A stretch of DNA of 64,000 nucleotides from Perca fluviatilis (lineage: Eukaryota > Chordata > Actinopteri > Perciformes > Percidae). Under the pieces are notes generated by a model. It worked only from the letters and a program-made list of their open reading frames with translations. It was not told where the DNA came from and did no database searches. The first letter of the stretch is position 1, and the number at the start of each line of letters is the position of its first letter. A program made the translations under genes and the position numbers. The stretch spans positions 13,773,934 through 13,837,933 of the forward strand of contig NC_053123.1 of assembly GCF_010015445.1 (NCBI RefSeq). Direction: 5' to 3'. Shown one piece after another: positions 1 through 13,457 of the stretch.

Positions 1-429
1 TTGATTGGGTCATGGGTATAAATACTTGCTTTGGACACATAAAAGATTTCAATCTAAATACACGCTTTTGCAGGTCAGTCACTATGCGGTGCCGTTTACA
101 CTAATTGTTTTAAGAAATGCACTCACTGTTTTTAGTGAAGACCTGTCCATGTTGATTTCACATAGCTAAAACAAACCTGAGTGATTTAAATTGGGAGGCT
201 ACAATAAGCTACACATCTGGCATGCCTATTTTTGTGGAAATATGCACCACAGCATAGTTTTGCGTCCGAGGTCTCTGTACGACCTCGAACTGTGTCGTAC
301 AGCTCTGGGAGATCGCTGACGGCCCAAATCAACCTCTCGTCCATGTTCCGTTTGTGGATCCACGTGTATTCGGTGTTTACTTTTTTTCTGTTTTTTCCAG
401 AAACCTGAATGCACGTCACAGCGCACCGC

Positions 430-502
430 GGCCGCTCTTGTGCGTGCCGCGGTCAAAGTTGAACCATGTTGAACTTTGACCGCGGCATGCGCAAGAGCGG
501 CC
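430..502. repeat. GC-rich near-perfect hairpin (31-bp arms)
   Basis: The left arm 430-460 and right arm 472-502 are reverse complements at 29 of 31 positions, with an 11-nt loop (461-471). The arms start with GGCCGCTCTTG and contain CCGCGGTCAAAGTT. The surrounding 420-660 is CpG-rich, unlike the A/T-rich flanks. It may be the core of a MITE or foldback element; no target duplication was identified. Confidence 0.8.
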
Positions 503-1243
503 AGCCGCAAGATACCGCTTGCGCTGCGCTTTGCTCAGCGCAGTGGCAGACCAGTTCTTGCGCGCGCAAGCCATTGACAATAATGGGTTTCATAGCGCAG
601 CGCTTCCGTTTGCGCGTACAATGTGAACGGCCCTTAAGGCTGAGTCCTTACTGCAGCGGCACAGGTTTGATTCCGACCCCTGGCCATGTGCTGCATGTCG
701 TCCCCTCTCTATTCCTCCTTTCCTGTCCAATATTGTGCTACAACTGTGCTATCAAAAAAGGCCCACAAAATAATCTGTCTGGAGAGGAGGGCCAAAGCGA
801 CACTTCATGAGTTTGTACATCCTCATTTACTTTCCTTGACTCCTCTCCTCCCACCTAAAATATGAGCGGAGGAAGGAAGGAGGAGTCGAGGCAACAGGTA
901 TTTAACAAAATGAGACATCCGTGCTACCGAAGTGACATCAATTATTATAAGTATAGTATGGATGTGGTATGATACGGTTGAGTTAAAATGGATGAAAGAA
1001 ATACTTTCCTATTGATATACAAATACAAAATGTGCCTCATGTGCAAGAGCAGCACGGCATCTTGAAGCAGGGGCGATTCGAAGATTTTTTAAGTGGGGTG
1101 GATAGAACAATTCTGTAATTCTGCTCAATAAAACAATACATTCATTATTAATTTCACTTGTTTTCATTTTAAACAAATAAATACAAATACAATACACATT
1201 TTCTCTAGGCTCAGTCTGCCACTTTCCAGTGCTGGTTCCATTA

Positions 1244-1340
1244 TATCACGTGTCAAACTCAAGGCCCGTGGGACAAATCCGGCCCCCTGCATATTTAGAT
1301 CCGGCCCGTATATCAGTTTGGGTTCACAATAAATGATGAA
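1244..1340. repeat. Fragment of interspersed repeat (CAAACTCAAGGCCCG type)
   Basis: GTGTCAAACTCAAGGCCCGT followed by AAATCCGGCCC resembles an end of a widespread vertebrate DNA-transposon family known from memory. The opposite end was not found. Confidence 0.35.
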
Positions 1341-3374
1341 AAAACTAACATGCAGTAACAAAAGCCCGTCAATAAACTCTACATGTCTGTAGGGGGCCAA
1401 TCATTGGGGGCCAATCATAATTCGGGGGTGCCTCAATTCCTAAAATACATCTTGAGGAGAGAGGAGACTTACCAGAGGAGCTATGAGAGAGGATACTTTG
1501 TGCATCCTTTGAGGAAGTAGTTTTGGCACTTGTGACATACATAATAAAAGAGGCGTGACAGACAGCTGGAATGTACAAACCATGCCAGCTGTGCTACACA
1601 TCATATTGACGTTGCTTTAAAATGACGGCTCCGAAGCATGGATATCTAATATGGTTAAATGCATGTTGCCTCGACTCCTGGTTCCTGATGTGTCTTCCTG
1701 GTCTCCATTTGCATCTCAGGTAGGAGGGACTGAGAAGTGAGAAGAGGAGGCGAGAAAAGGAAGGATGTACAAACTGTGAAATGGGAAAGGCCCCCTTGCA
1801 TCACATATGGGTGGCATAGAATCATATTTACTATGGTGGATATTGTGGATACTGTATGCTTATGTGATGACAACGAACAATGCATTTTCCAAGAAAAAGA
1901 TGATAAAATTATGGATCAACAGTGTTAAAGGTTACTAAAGGTTAACATACACACATTTTACAGTTAATGTCTATTTGTTTTCTTTTTTTAATAACTCAGA
2001 TACCAGAACATCTCAGAAGACACATTTTGACCAGTTTAAGTGAAAAACTAAAGACTAGCTGACAATTTTTACACATTTTGCAAAATTACATAAAATCTAT
2101 CTTAGAAAAATTGTGCTCGGGCTGTACTCAAGTTTTGGCTGCACAGTAGGGTTTGAGCTATTGACGAAAATGTTAAAGTAGTTGTTACAGAACCACAAGC
2201 AGCCCATGTCTTAATATTATTGCCTTAATGGTAAGTAAGAGCTCACACCTATCACTCTTCTGTGGGTGTTTCGGTTTCTGAGACTCTAAACCTTGTCAGG
2301 AAAAACAAGAAGCAGCAGAGGAGAATTCCTGGAACCAGTAGATCATATCCTAATGAATAATAATAAAGCTAAAGCTAATAATATCCACGCTGCTAATATA
2401 TATTATTTTTTCAAAGCACTGATATTAGCATGTCAAAGTTGGCATGGACTCAGAAAGGCACCTTGTCCCTGAAGATACAGTATCTTCAGTCATCACAATG
2501 TATCTTTTATTATTGAAAGTGAAGGGAAATATAAATTAGTTGTAATGCCGACTTTCTCATTTAAAATGCAACAAAATGTAGTTTAAATAAAGGCCGATCA
2601 GTGTGAATATTGCCTTGCCTAAAACAAAGCAAGTGATAAACACTAAATGCTGAGCAGCTCAAATTCAACAGTATTTAGATGAGCTGTATTTCACAAGCAG
2701 TTTGCAAATGACCATTGAGATTGCCTTATTAATCTTAATGTATGTGTTGTCAACCACTACTTATTGAAATGCTGGACAGTTTCAGATCTTGCCAAGCTTG
2801 TAAATGACAATATTTGAATGTAGCTAAAATGATGTAGCTTGTGCAAATCTTTCATTACCACTGATTAAATTCTAATGTGCCCGATAAATCATTAAACTTA
2901 AATGGATTTGGGGTAGTTTGATTTATGTAATGAAACTTCTTAAACGTTCAGTGTCTTGATTTTAATTGTGCAACACTGCTTGTGTACTTTGCCTCTTGGG
3001 GCATTTTAGAGAAGTGAGTATTATACAGTATGATCCAGCAATTTAAAACCTACCAGATTCCAGCCTATTCTATTTAAGAACAGTAGCATACAATATCTTG
3101 CACAACTACTGCCAACTTATCATGAACACGTTTTGAGATGCTAATGGCATGTAATCATAAACATTATGTCCAGATACTCAGGTTATCATGACAAACACAT
3201 TTCTTGACCATGAATTCATCAGTGTGTAATGTGTATCCTTTCTGTTTTCTGTCTAAAACTCTCAACCACCTATTGATTGTGCTATTATCATTTTTATGGA
3301 TTATAAAGTATTGTTGTAAAAACATGGCAGAATTGCATGTTTGTTTTTTTTATATTATTTTTTGGGGCTTTTCC

Positions 3375-3527
3375 CTGTATTTTTAAAAGTGGATAGACCA
3401 GAAAGGGGGAGAGAGATGGGGGATGACACGCAGCAAAGGGCTGCAGGTTGGATTCAAACTCTGCGCCACTGTAGGACTCAGCCAACATGGGGCAAACGCT
3501 CTTACTGGGTGAGCTAGAGGTCATCCC
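3375..3527 (-). repeat. tRNA-derived SINE
   Basis: Read on the minus strand, it has a Pol III A-box-like TAGCTCACCCAGTAAGAGCG and a B-box-like GTTTGAATCCAACC about 50 nt later. A related copy lies at about 41412-41585 in the same orientation. Confidence 0.7.
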
Positions 3528-4241
3528 TGAATTGCATGTTATTGGCAGTGATTATAGTTAAGTAGAAGCTAGGTAGCTTGATAGCTACATATATGCTAGC
3601 TTGATAGAAAGCTAGCTAGCTAGCTCATTAACTGAAAACAAAGCACACAGAAGAACAAACAGGCAACATTTATTCCATTATACATTGCGGCTGACTGCAA
3701 ATGACACTACAGGGGTTCGGCAATGCATTTTTTTTATGTATTGAGAAATAACGTATAAAAGAGCATTAGGAAAGACCCCCAGCGATCGCTACAGTGAAAG
3801 GCTAGTTTTTAAGTAGTCTTTCTAGCTTGTCTAATTGTGCTGTTAAAATGCCAGCAAATTTAAAATGTTGTAAGAAGTTTTCACAGTAAAGGAAATGAGT
3901 GAGCTTTGCAACCTGCCTCTCTCTGTTCTTTTACCTGTCGTTGAAAAATTATCGAATGTTAAAACGACAACAATGAGAGAAACTGGGGCTCAATAAACTG
4001 GCAACAGTTTCTGAAATGTCTTATGTTGGTGTCCTAAGGATTTTTTTTAACCCAAACCAAACACAGTTTTATGTTGAAACATAACAATTTTTATAGCTTG
4101 TGTTTCTCTTCTTGGCCTAGCCGATGTTCTCCGAAATTTACCTTTAGGTATTCCACAGAGACCTTAATTTAAGATTGTGGTGATTGCGTTCAAATCATTT
4201 AGTGCTCTAAATGCTGTTGTGGCCTGCATCTGTACATCTAC

Positions 4242-4242
<1 letters not shown>

Positions 4243-4304
<62 letters not shown>
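4243..4304. repeat. (TG)n microsatellite
   Basis: Uninterrupted TG dinucleotides over about 62 bp. Confidence 0.95.
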
Positions 4305-4309
<5 letters not shown>

Positions 4310-6252
4310 TAATATAGCACCTGCACCCATGCATCTTGGCTGATCCATCCGGACCACCTACAATAGAGGTTATGTGAAATACAGGCAGTAACAGTATCAG
4401 GATGCATTTATTGTGTCTGCACTGTAAGAAACAAGATTTACAGAAAATCAGGCAGGATTTATTACCGGGCTGTCTACATGTTGTAGCCCTATGATGTTTT
4501 GTGTGTAGCTATGCATTCCTGAGGAGATACAGTAGTAGCATCCAGAGTCAGGCAGCCTGTGAAGAGAATCCAATATGTTGTTCCATAATGAAAGCTCGCA
4601 ACACAGCTTTGTGGGCTTTGTACAGTCCATTCAATCAGAGGCTGCCAACATGCTGGGTTTTAGAGGCAACAACCCTTACCACTGGCTCTATGTGAAAAAG
4701 AGATATATATGCCAAAAAAGTGGAAGCTAAATAAAGCAACCTTTAGAGCTTTGGTGTCACACTCTTCTGTCACTTTAAATCATAACATTACAGTATGATT
4801 GCATCACGTGAAAGGATGTGATTGTCTGAAACTGCTGCGCAACGAGTTACCATCTGCTCTGGAGAAACATCAACACCATGTCTCGTCTAGGTTGAAGGTT
4901 GTACAGCTTAGTTGCTGTGACATTGGTTCAATAACCTGGGATTAGACAGCAAAAACTCTAGCAGACGATAAAAGTGTGTACATGACACCAAAAAAAGACT
5001 TCTTGCTGGAGCAAGCAAAACTGCAGTTCTGGCTCACAGTCAATTCTTAAACCTCTGTCTTTGGAAGTGTTTATATCAGCACATATTAAAATAGCTGCAC
5101 ATAAAAACATGTAGACAGTTATAAGATTTCACTGTGCTGTGGAGGTGCTGTGGTAAAGATTGATGTACTGTCAAATACAGCCTTCACTTTTATTTGCCGA
5201 GAAGCGTCAGTCAATCGATTCACCTAAAGACATTTAAGCTCATTTACATTCAACTGTGCCGATCATCCCTCATATCAGATAAAAATCTATACACTTTGTC
5301 AAGGGGGGCTGGCGGGTGAGAGTAAGAGGAGAGGCAGTGACAGATTGTTTCGATCACACTCTATTACCATCTTAAGGCAAGTGATTTGACTTTGTATGGG
5401 GCAAAGACTCCAAGATGCCGATCTCATTATTGTATTTCCAATGATAATGCCATAAAATGTCATCAGCTGGAAAAGAGACGCATCTATCATGCACAAGCAA
5501 GTGTCAGAAGTAATGACACTTTATTATTGGTGCTCCTGTGATTTTCCTGCGAGTGTACAATTTTGTGTGTGTGAGTAGCTTCTGATGTGAAAAAAATTGG
5601 GGTTGTGATGAAGGGGGAGCAGGGCTACTGTACTGTCTGGCTCCTTGCTCTTTCTAACCTAAAGATGTAATCTGCGGAATGGTGATAGACGCCTTCAGCC
5701 CAGCCTCATCTGGGCAGAATGAAGATGTCATGCTGTGACTACAGGCTACACAACACTCCCATGTGTCTGGCTGAACAACTTGAGAACAGGCTGACATTTG
5801 AAGTAAGGAGGCGTAAAGGGCCCTCAAAACTTTAAGGGCTGAATTGGAAGTAGCACTGTATTCCATCTAGATGGGAATAAAGACAGATGGCCACACTCAA
5901 GCCAACCACACTTTGAAAGAAATATTGAATGATTTACGGCCACTCTCAATTTCTCACTTCTGCTATTCCTGCAAAACTACAAACACATTTGTGTCAATTT
6001 GGTAAAAATTATGGGTAATGTTTTATAATTGGAATGACACTACAGTACATGTAAGAGGTGATCATCATTACTGACATTAGGATCCCTTGTGAAATGCAGA
6101 CCCATTGGATTTCAATTGTGGTCCAATTGGGGTATGCCCCCAGTGTATACCACAATAGGATCCCGTGGGATCCAGCGTTAATTACAAGCTAATTCTACTG
6201 AGGCTTTTAATTCCGTTGGGGTCCCACTGGGACATTGGGGTCATATTGGGGC

Positions 6253-7092
6253 CATACCTGTCAAGTATCCCGTTTTGGCTGGGAAAGTCCCGTATTTTAC
6301 TCTTCTTTCCCGCCGTCCTCCCGTCTTAGTATTTTCCCGTAAATCTCCCGTATTTTAACCTGCGTTATTAAAAAATAATAATAACCCGGACCCGAGCGGA
6401 GTAAAAAAAAGAAAAAAAACATTCCCAATCTGAGCTCTGTTACTTGCCTCGCGATAACTGCCACCTGCAGTAGCCTACTACAGGTGCTGTAGGTGGCAGT
6501 TGTCGCGAGGTTAGTGTGTGAGGTCAGATGATGAGTGACAACGCGGGGGAAAAAAAGAAGAAAAAAAACAGAGACGGATGATGGACGCTACGACAGAGAC
6601 GGTGCGCTGCCAAAACTTATGAAAGCTTTACTATGCATTCCCCATAGCAATGCAAGTTCAGAAAGGGTGTTTAGCATGGTACGAAAGATTGTTACATAGA
6701 AGAGGAGGACGTTAGACAACAGAACTGTTTGCACTCTACTCTCATGTAAAATTAACCGCTCTGGCCCAGCCCACAAATACACTCCTTCCAAAACAGTCTT
6801 GTGCAAAGTCTGCAACAAATTTGTACAATAACTCACTAAAGAAAAGTTATGTGAAATTAAAAGAAAAACTGTAAAAGAAAAGCAATATGAAATGAAAAGA
6901 ATGTGTGGAATGAAAATAAAATGTAAATGTAAAGACAAGCAATGTTATAAATTGTAAATCTTTGTGGCGATTTTAGCTTTCTTGTACACCTGTCTTAAAA
7001 TGTAAGGTGGAGCTTGGTTGGGGTGGTGGGACTGCTCGCGGTGGGCGCCGGAAAATTTCCCTTATTTTCAAATCCAAAACTTGACAGGTATG
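6253..7092 (+). mobile_element. hAT transposon remnant with transposase C-terminal (hATC) fragment
   Basis: The ends are inverted repeats (CATACCTGTCAAG / CTTGACAGGTATG) flanked by a perfect 8-bp duplication, ATTGGGGC, at 6245-6252 and 7093-7100. Inside, at about 6620-6800 on the plus strand, translation gives HSNASSERVFSMVRKIVT, a stop, then KRRTLDNRTVCTLLSCKIN. This is the C-terminal dimerisation motif of hAT transposases. Most of the transposase is missing and the reading frame has stops, so the element is a non-autonomous relic. Confidence 0.9.
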
Positions 7093-8671
7093 ATTGGGGC
7101 AGACCCCAATGTAGCTAAATTTTACCACTTCATGATAACACAACACTAGAAAATGAGCACAATCCAACTTTAAATATTGACTGATCTTTATTCATATTGA
7201 ATTAAAAATATAGTTTTGACAGTTCATGTAACAAAACAGAGGGAGTACGTATTTAAATGTTCTAGCTTGGGAAATGTGTCAATTAACCAGTGAAGATAAT
7301 CATTTAAAACTGGTAGTTTGTGACAAGGTATGGTCTATAAAACTTAGTTCTCATTCATTCTGATGAGTCGATACAAAGCAATGATAATGTATAATCGCTT
7401 TTACGATAGAATATTCTTTCCTCCAAACTTCAATGTACTTTTGAACAAACACATGGACGTTTAAGAATATTGCCAAACTGACCACTTTAACAAATATATA
7501 TGTAAATGCTGGACATTCTATATGACCAAATTCCACCAAAATCATATGTGCAAATGCCCATACACTATCGAATGGTAAGTGTACAGCAGGCCTATCTTAT
7601 TCTGTAGATGATAAGCAATATACAGAAATTATGACAAAATGTAAGTAATCCAAAGTTGATGCTGGTTAAAATCCTACCTTTTAAAAACAAAATTGCACAC
7701 ACAACACAAATTGTGTGTGAGTCTTCTACAATTGAAATATAAATTACAACTGACAGTTTATGGAATTGTGCATCCATACAATTATCCTACAATTCTGTTC
7801 TCCCTGATAGTTTTAGATTGTAAATTTAACAAACCATTCAGCATAATTTTCACGAGCCACAAAGTTAATAGTTGATGATAATTTTGGTGCCAGTCGTCAC
7901 ATCAGCTATAAGGTGACAAATGGGCCAAACTCCCAAAAAGCCTGTAAAGATCCTGGGCAATGGAAATATTAACTTTCTGTTAAACTGTGACTTATGGAAA
8001 AGAGTGAAGATTTTAAGTCCTGATGAAGCCAAGAAAGTTAACTTACTAAATTCTGTACAAGCAAATATCAGTAATTTAAATGATCAGTTCAGCCCATTCA
8101 AACTGTCTTCCATTTTGTCTCTCAAACACAGATAAATCACTCTGGAGGCTGTAACATTATATTGTTACACCATTCAATCAGTATTGCCCCAAAAAGATAA
8201 AGAGCTGAATATCATCTAAAAGTAAACAATGACTGAGCTCAGTGCAAATGGAAATTAAACTATTCAAGGAAATATAGTATAGGTCCTTAAAACACAGGGT
8301 GTAAAGGGACACTGGTGGATTAAGAACATTGGTTAGGAAAAGACTGAGATAAAAAGGGATGAAATATTGAATATTCATTAGTATTGCAACAGCATTTCAA
8401 ATGTACAAAATCTTTAAAAAAAAATCTCAAGAGGTGGATAATACTGAGAGAAGCATGGAGGACAGTGGAGGTATAATACACCCAGTAAAAAAAGAACTTT
8501 TTTTTCCCACTCCTACAAAGTGAGCAAGAGCAGCGGTCGAAGCACAAAATCCACCAAGTTGTGCTGAAAACTAAATCACACAATCACAGGGGAAATGATG
8601 GGGCGGTGGTGACAAGAGACCCTGCAAGTTTTTTTAAAATCAGAGTTCACTCTTCAAATTACATTTACAGA

Positions 8672-8712
8672 ATATATATATATATATAAATACTGTATAT
8701 ATATTTATATAC
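8672..8712. repeat. (AT)n-rich low-complexity run
   Basis: ATATAT runs interrupted by AAATACTGT. Confidence 0.85.
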
Positions 8713-9400
8713 ATACAGAAAAGATATTCCCAAAAGAAAAAAAGTAGAGTAGACCACAAAAATGGAATGATGCAGGGAGAAATGAAAACAAAAAAAATAA
8801 CAAATATATTCAGCTGGAAAATAAGCATAATTGTCCTATTTACAGATGCACCTGGCCACCTTTTACCTACCTATAAAAATACTATCCACTTTTTAATAAT
8901 TTTGTATTTTTCTAACAATGGTAAAACTGTCGAGTGACACATTATCTGGATGTCTTTGTCATTTGGTTAAAAGACAGTTATTAATTCCATTTTACAGTTT
9001 TACCATCAATTCAATACATTTTAAACTGTGCTTACTCAACCGCTGTCATCTACCCCAGTTTATCATGGTATGGTAGAATATACGCATATGAATCAGTGTA
9101 AAATAGTATGACAGCCATACACAGTTTGATTCTATTACAATGGTAGAATATGTGTTTGTCAGCTGCTTTATGGTTTCCCTTTAAAAAATGTGATCTGTTT
9201 GATGATGCTATGACCACAACTATTTCTCAGTGAGTAATTCATAATGAAGTTCTCTGAAATGTAACATTTGTTTAACCAATACAGTAAGACCATTTAGACA
9301 ACAGGTGGATTGATATTACCAGTGCTGTGAAAAATGTCCTTGTGATATGAATAATCAAAGCATACAAAAGTGAAATAGAACACAATCTATAAATACAGTC

Positions 9401-10771
9401 GCTGTGTCCCAGTTCAGAGTCTGGACTCTCCTTAGTCCTCATTTCTGGGCCTGATGTGTCTTAACGGTCCAACAACGGCTGTCCCATTTTAAAGGTCCCA
9501 TGAAATGTGACTAAAAATGAAGCCTGCCTTTGCTTTGGAGGACACAAGTATTTTATTGTTTGCAGTGCTCAATGTACCACAATCAATTGTGCACCAGTCT
9601 GTTTTAAGTAGTCAAGCATTCCTCGCAAACTCATAAAGCTTGCTAAAAATCATATTTATCAGCTATTAATCATATCACACTAACTAAACCAATGAATAAT
9701 CCACTGCAAACTGTGAATAATGGAAGCTAGCTATGAACTCCACTGATTTTTCAACCTGTTCTAAACTGCCACTTGTTTATCATGTGTTGAGGTGAAATAT
9801 CAAAATCATGGTAGGCTCATTCGAGCTGAACTGCGCCTCGCCTGTAAAGTAGACGAGAGCAGGCGGCAGCAGCCGGGGGCGGGGACAAAAATCCGCTCTC
9901 AAGTCGGACAGTTTTCCAGCCGATTCCAGCAGCCTTCAGGCTGAACAGGAAGTGGCAGAAACACGGTGGTCCGATTCCGATTATAAGACCCATATATCAG
10001 CTCCTACACAGTCTCCAGTTGATTTTATTATGACAGACTAGCTGTCAAAATTCTCTACATGCGATCTGTTGCTGATTTTAATTAACAACAGACTGTAGAT
10101 GATCCATAATCTGAACAGATTTGGTCTCTCTGACTTCTAAACATAACTATCAGTCACACAACAGGTGTTCTGTACAGAATAAGCTTTTAAATCAGACAAA
10201 TAGCAGTTAAAATCCCTCCGATTCAAAATCAATAAAAAGTTTATATAAAACGTCATCATGTTGATTCTGAACCAATCAGCTGTTCGATCAGGTGAGAGGC
10301 CGGCGTTTCCCAGCATGCCCTGGGTCCGCCTGCGTCCACCTGGCTCTTGCAGTTGGTGAAAAGCACTACCTGCGTCTCAGAACTGTGGCCGCCTTGGTCT
10401 CGTGAGATTATCGTTGCCCACGTGTGCATGACGTCAGAGCAAGTCGGGATCAAGTCGGACACAAATCTAACCGGCACGCATTGGGTGGAGATCGCCGGTG
10501 ATCGATTCTGCACAGATCAGGCTCATCTCGAACGAGCCTACTGTTAAGTATCGTGAAACCTCTCCAAGTTAACCATTGGTATTTAAATGTTATATGACGT
10601 CTGAGGGCAACAGCCTGCGCCTGTTGACTTGCAAAAGCTTAATGAGTTGTCGAGGAGCACCTGAACACAACATGGTCTGATTTGGTCTTTGTTGATCTAG
10701 TCTCATTTAGCAACGATATGCAGGTTCACCCTGGATTTCAGTTCCTTTTGAAGGCCTCTGGGTTGGGACAC
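9401..10771. mobile_element. Putative hAT-like element with another element nested inside
   Basis: The left end CGCTGTGTCCCAGTTCAGAG and the right end CTCTGGGTTGGGACACAGCT are inverted repeats. A second inverted-repeat pair lies inside at 9811-10541. No clean target duplication was seen, and no transposase is recognisable. Confidence 0.5.
9811..10541. mobile_element. MITE-like element nested in the 9401-10771 element
   Basis: The ends GTAGGCTCATTCGAGCTGAA and CATCTCGAACGAGCCTAC are imperfect inverted repeats. The inside is CpG-rich in parts and has no coding content I recognise. Confidence 0.55.
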
Positions 10772-12441
10772 AGCTAGTAATTGCTTCAAAGATGAGTAGA
10801 AAACATGACAGACTTAAGAGGATGAAGCCTTAAAACTGCATATAAAAAAACAACTTCCTGTTGCCACAATGACACCCTGAAGAGCAAAGACGAGAGGAAA
10901 TCAACACCATTTACAATACTCATAACATTTGTTTAAAATACATTAAACACAAAACAAAAGTAGATGCACAAAATAAATATAACAAGTTACTATAAGGCCG
11001 GTTTACTGGTACAGTATTAAGAGGGAGTTATTGTGCTCCTTTAAATAACTACTGTACCTACGAGGCTTACCTTGACACAGAACATAATATATTTATGTAT
11101 TTAAGTATGACTCATGTTAACATTTGACCACAATCACTTTTCCTTTCCAGATTGTTTTAGTCTTTGTTCGTATTCCCTCCACAGCTGCTTTTCTGCCTTC
11201 ACTGCTTCGGCTGCAGGAAAGTGTTTGCTACATACAATTCTACAGTCACCTCTGAGGAGAAAGAATGAATGGCAATCTACTCTGGTCTCCTCTGCCAGTT
11301 ACAGTGCACTTGCACCTTCTCCTCTGCTAGCTTTTGTAACATTGATGCATTGGTCGGGTAACATTTCTGGAATACTAATACCTTAGTTTTAACCCTGCTG
11401 CAGGATTACAACCTATTGCCTGTCGTTCACGGTTTCTCAGCTGGTGCACTGGGCGAGATTTTGGGTAACATGATTTCCCCGCAGAGCAACAAGGGAAAGT
11501 GGATGAATTAGCATTCAAAAAGCTAAAAGCCCCTTGTGATGCTCGCTAGCTGAGAGCACCAGCAGGTTTTCTCCTCCAGAAGATTGGCTTTATTTTTCCA
11601 TAGAGATCCATTACGAAGCCTTTGGGTGACTCTTCACTGCTGTCACTGCACTTAAACACACGGCCATACAGTAGTCTACGAGCACTACAACTAATACCTT
11701 ATGGGTAATGGTAAAAACAGACTTATATAACTGACTTTTAACTCTGAAAACATTGAGAAGATTCTTGCACACATTTACACAAAGACAGTATACACAAGTG
11801 TAAACTCAAACTCAGCAGAAATCAACAGAACAATGAAGATCTCAGAAGGTGTGACAGAACAGACCTAACAGCTAAATCCTGTTAGCAACAGAGCAATGTC
11901 AATGATACTTAACACAGTGCCGACTTCAAGCCTGACCATTTAAACCCAAACCCAAAATTCACATTTTTGTTGAGATGCACATTTCAGCAGTATGTCTACT
12001 GTGGTATCATGGCACTAATCTATCTTCCATTATACTTGTATTACAATAGGTTTGACGTCCCTTTATGATGTTGCAAAGTGTGTCCCAGCTGGAGCTCAAC
12101 TGGATGATTATTATTCCCCATAAAACCTGAGACGGGGAGAAAACACTGTGCCAGGGCAACATCTGTGTTTTGGACCGTAAATCATCAACACTGCTTGTCT
12201 GAATCTTTCCTCGGCCTGGTGTTTTCAATGTAGAGGCACAAGGTTGTGTAACAGTGGTTGTGTATTGGTATGTCAGCAGTGAGACATGCACAGGCATTAG
12301 TCGGTCTCCAAATTCATGATATTATCACCTCAGGGTGGGCAATGTGGATACAATTTTTAATCAGGGTATGTGTAGATTAATATTACTATTAATAATATCA
12401 CTATATATATAAAAAAAACGTAGATGGAAAAGTCTGTTTGG

Positions 12442-13457
12442 TTAAAGGGGCACTCCACCAATTTTACACAGGAAGTTCAGTTTTGCCATCACGAACTGTA
12501 CTAACTGTAAATGAAAACAGCGTTTATAATGTCTTCTGTAACTCATGTCATCAAGGTTATCTCTTCTTGGGCTTGACACTTTTTAACAGAAAGCATGCAT
12601 TACAAACTAGAGGTGTGGGGTTTAGGAGGTAGAAAGAGTCAAACGAATTAAGATGCATCAAGTTTGAATGAGTTGCTTTATGGGAATTGTAGGACTTTTT
12701 GGAGCTTAACCCATACAAAACTAAGGCCTAGTCCACAAGTACATGGGTATTTTTTTGAAACTTAACTTTTTCTATGAATTTTGGCCTTACATCAACTGTG
12801 TTTTAGGTCACTGAAAATGGATCTTTTCGAAAACTGCTGCAAGGGAGAAGATTTTCAGAAACGTTTTCAGTGGTTTTTTTGGATTGTTATGTCAGAGCGT
12901 GGGCAGTTATCGCCACTACATTTCATGCAATGGTGGACATGGCCAAAATAGTGCTGGTTCTAACCTTGCTAACAGGACTTTTTACATGTTTACACATGAA
13001 TGTACAGTTAATCTTCCACTATATTGATGAACAGAGGTGTCTGAATGCATTACAGAGCAATCAATGCACCATTGGAGTCAGGCAGCTTTCCAGTAATAAC
13101 TTTTTTTAGGGCGTCTGATTGGCCAACATCTTATTCTTTGCGTGATTGTCCAACATGGCTTTAGGGTTAGGATTATATCGCTGTGTGTTGTTTTGGGATG
13201 CTCTTGACAGTGCTTTGAAGTGTTTTTGCATTTTCATTGTTTTATTAAAAATTGCTTGTGTGGATGGGATTTCTTTGAAGATTGAAGGAGGGAAAAACTC
13301 TGTTTTCAAAAATACCTGTGTATGCCTGGACTAGGCCTTAGAGTCCGGATCGCTTGGCCTTTGCACCTTCAATTTAGATTTTTCATTTAAAATTTGTCTC
13401 TTTTAAGTCCTCCAACTTCATGGAAGTGCAATATTAAACACTCGAGTAACCCTTTAA
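12442..13457. mobile_element. MITE-like element with TTAA ends, interrupted by another element
   Basis: TTAAAGGGGCACTC at the left and GAGTAACCCTTTAA at the right are imperfect inverted repeats, each carrying TTAA. The element is interrupted by the inverted-repeat element at 12721-13341. Confidence 0.45.
12721..13341. mobile_element. MITE-like element with about 45-bp terminal inverted repeats
   Basis: The left end CTAAGGCCTAGTCCA, with GGGTATTTTTTTGAAAC after it, mirrors the right end GTTTTCAAAAATACC, with TGGACTAGGCCTTAG after it. No transposase is present. Confidence 0.7.
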
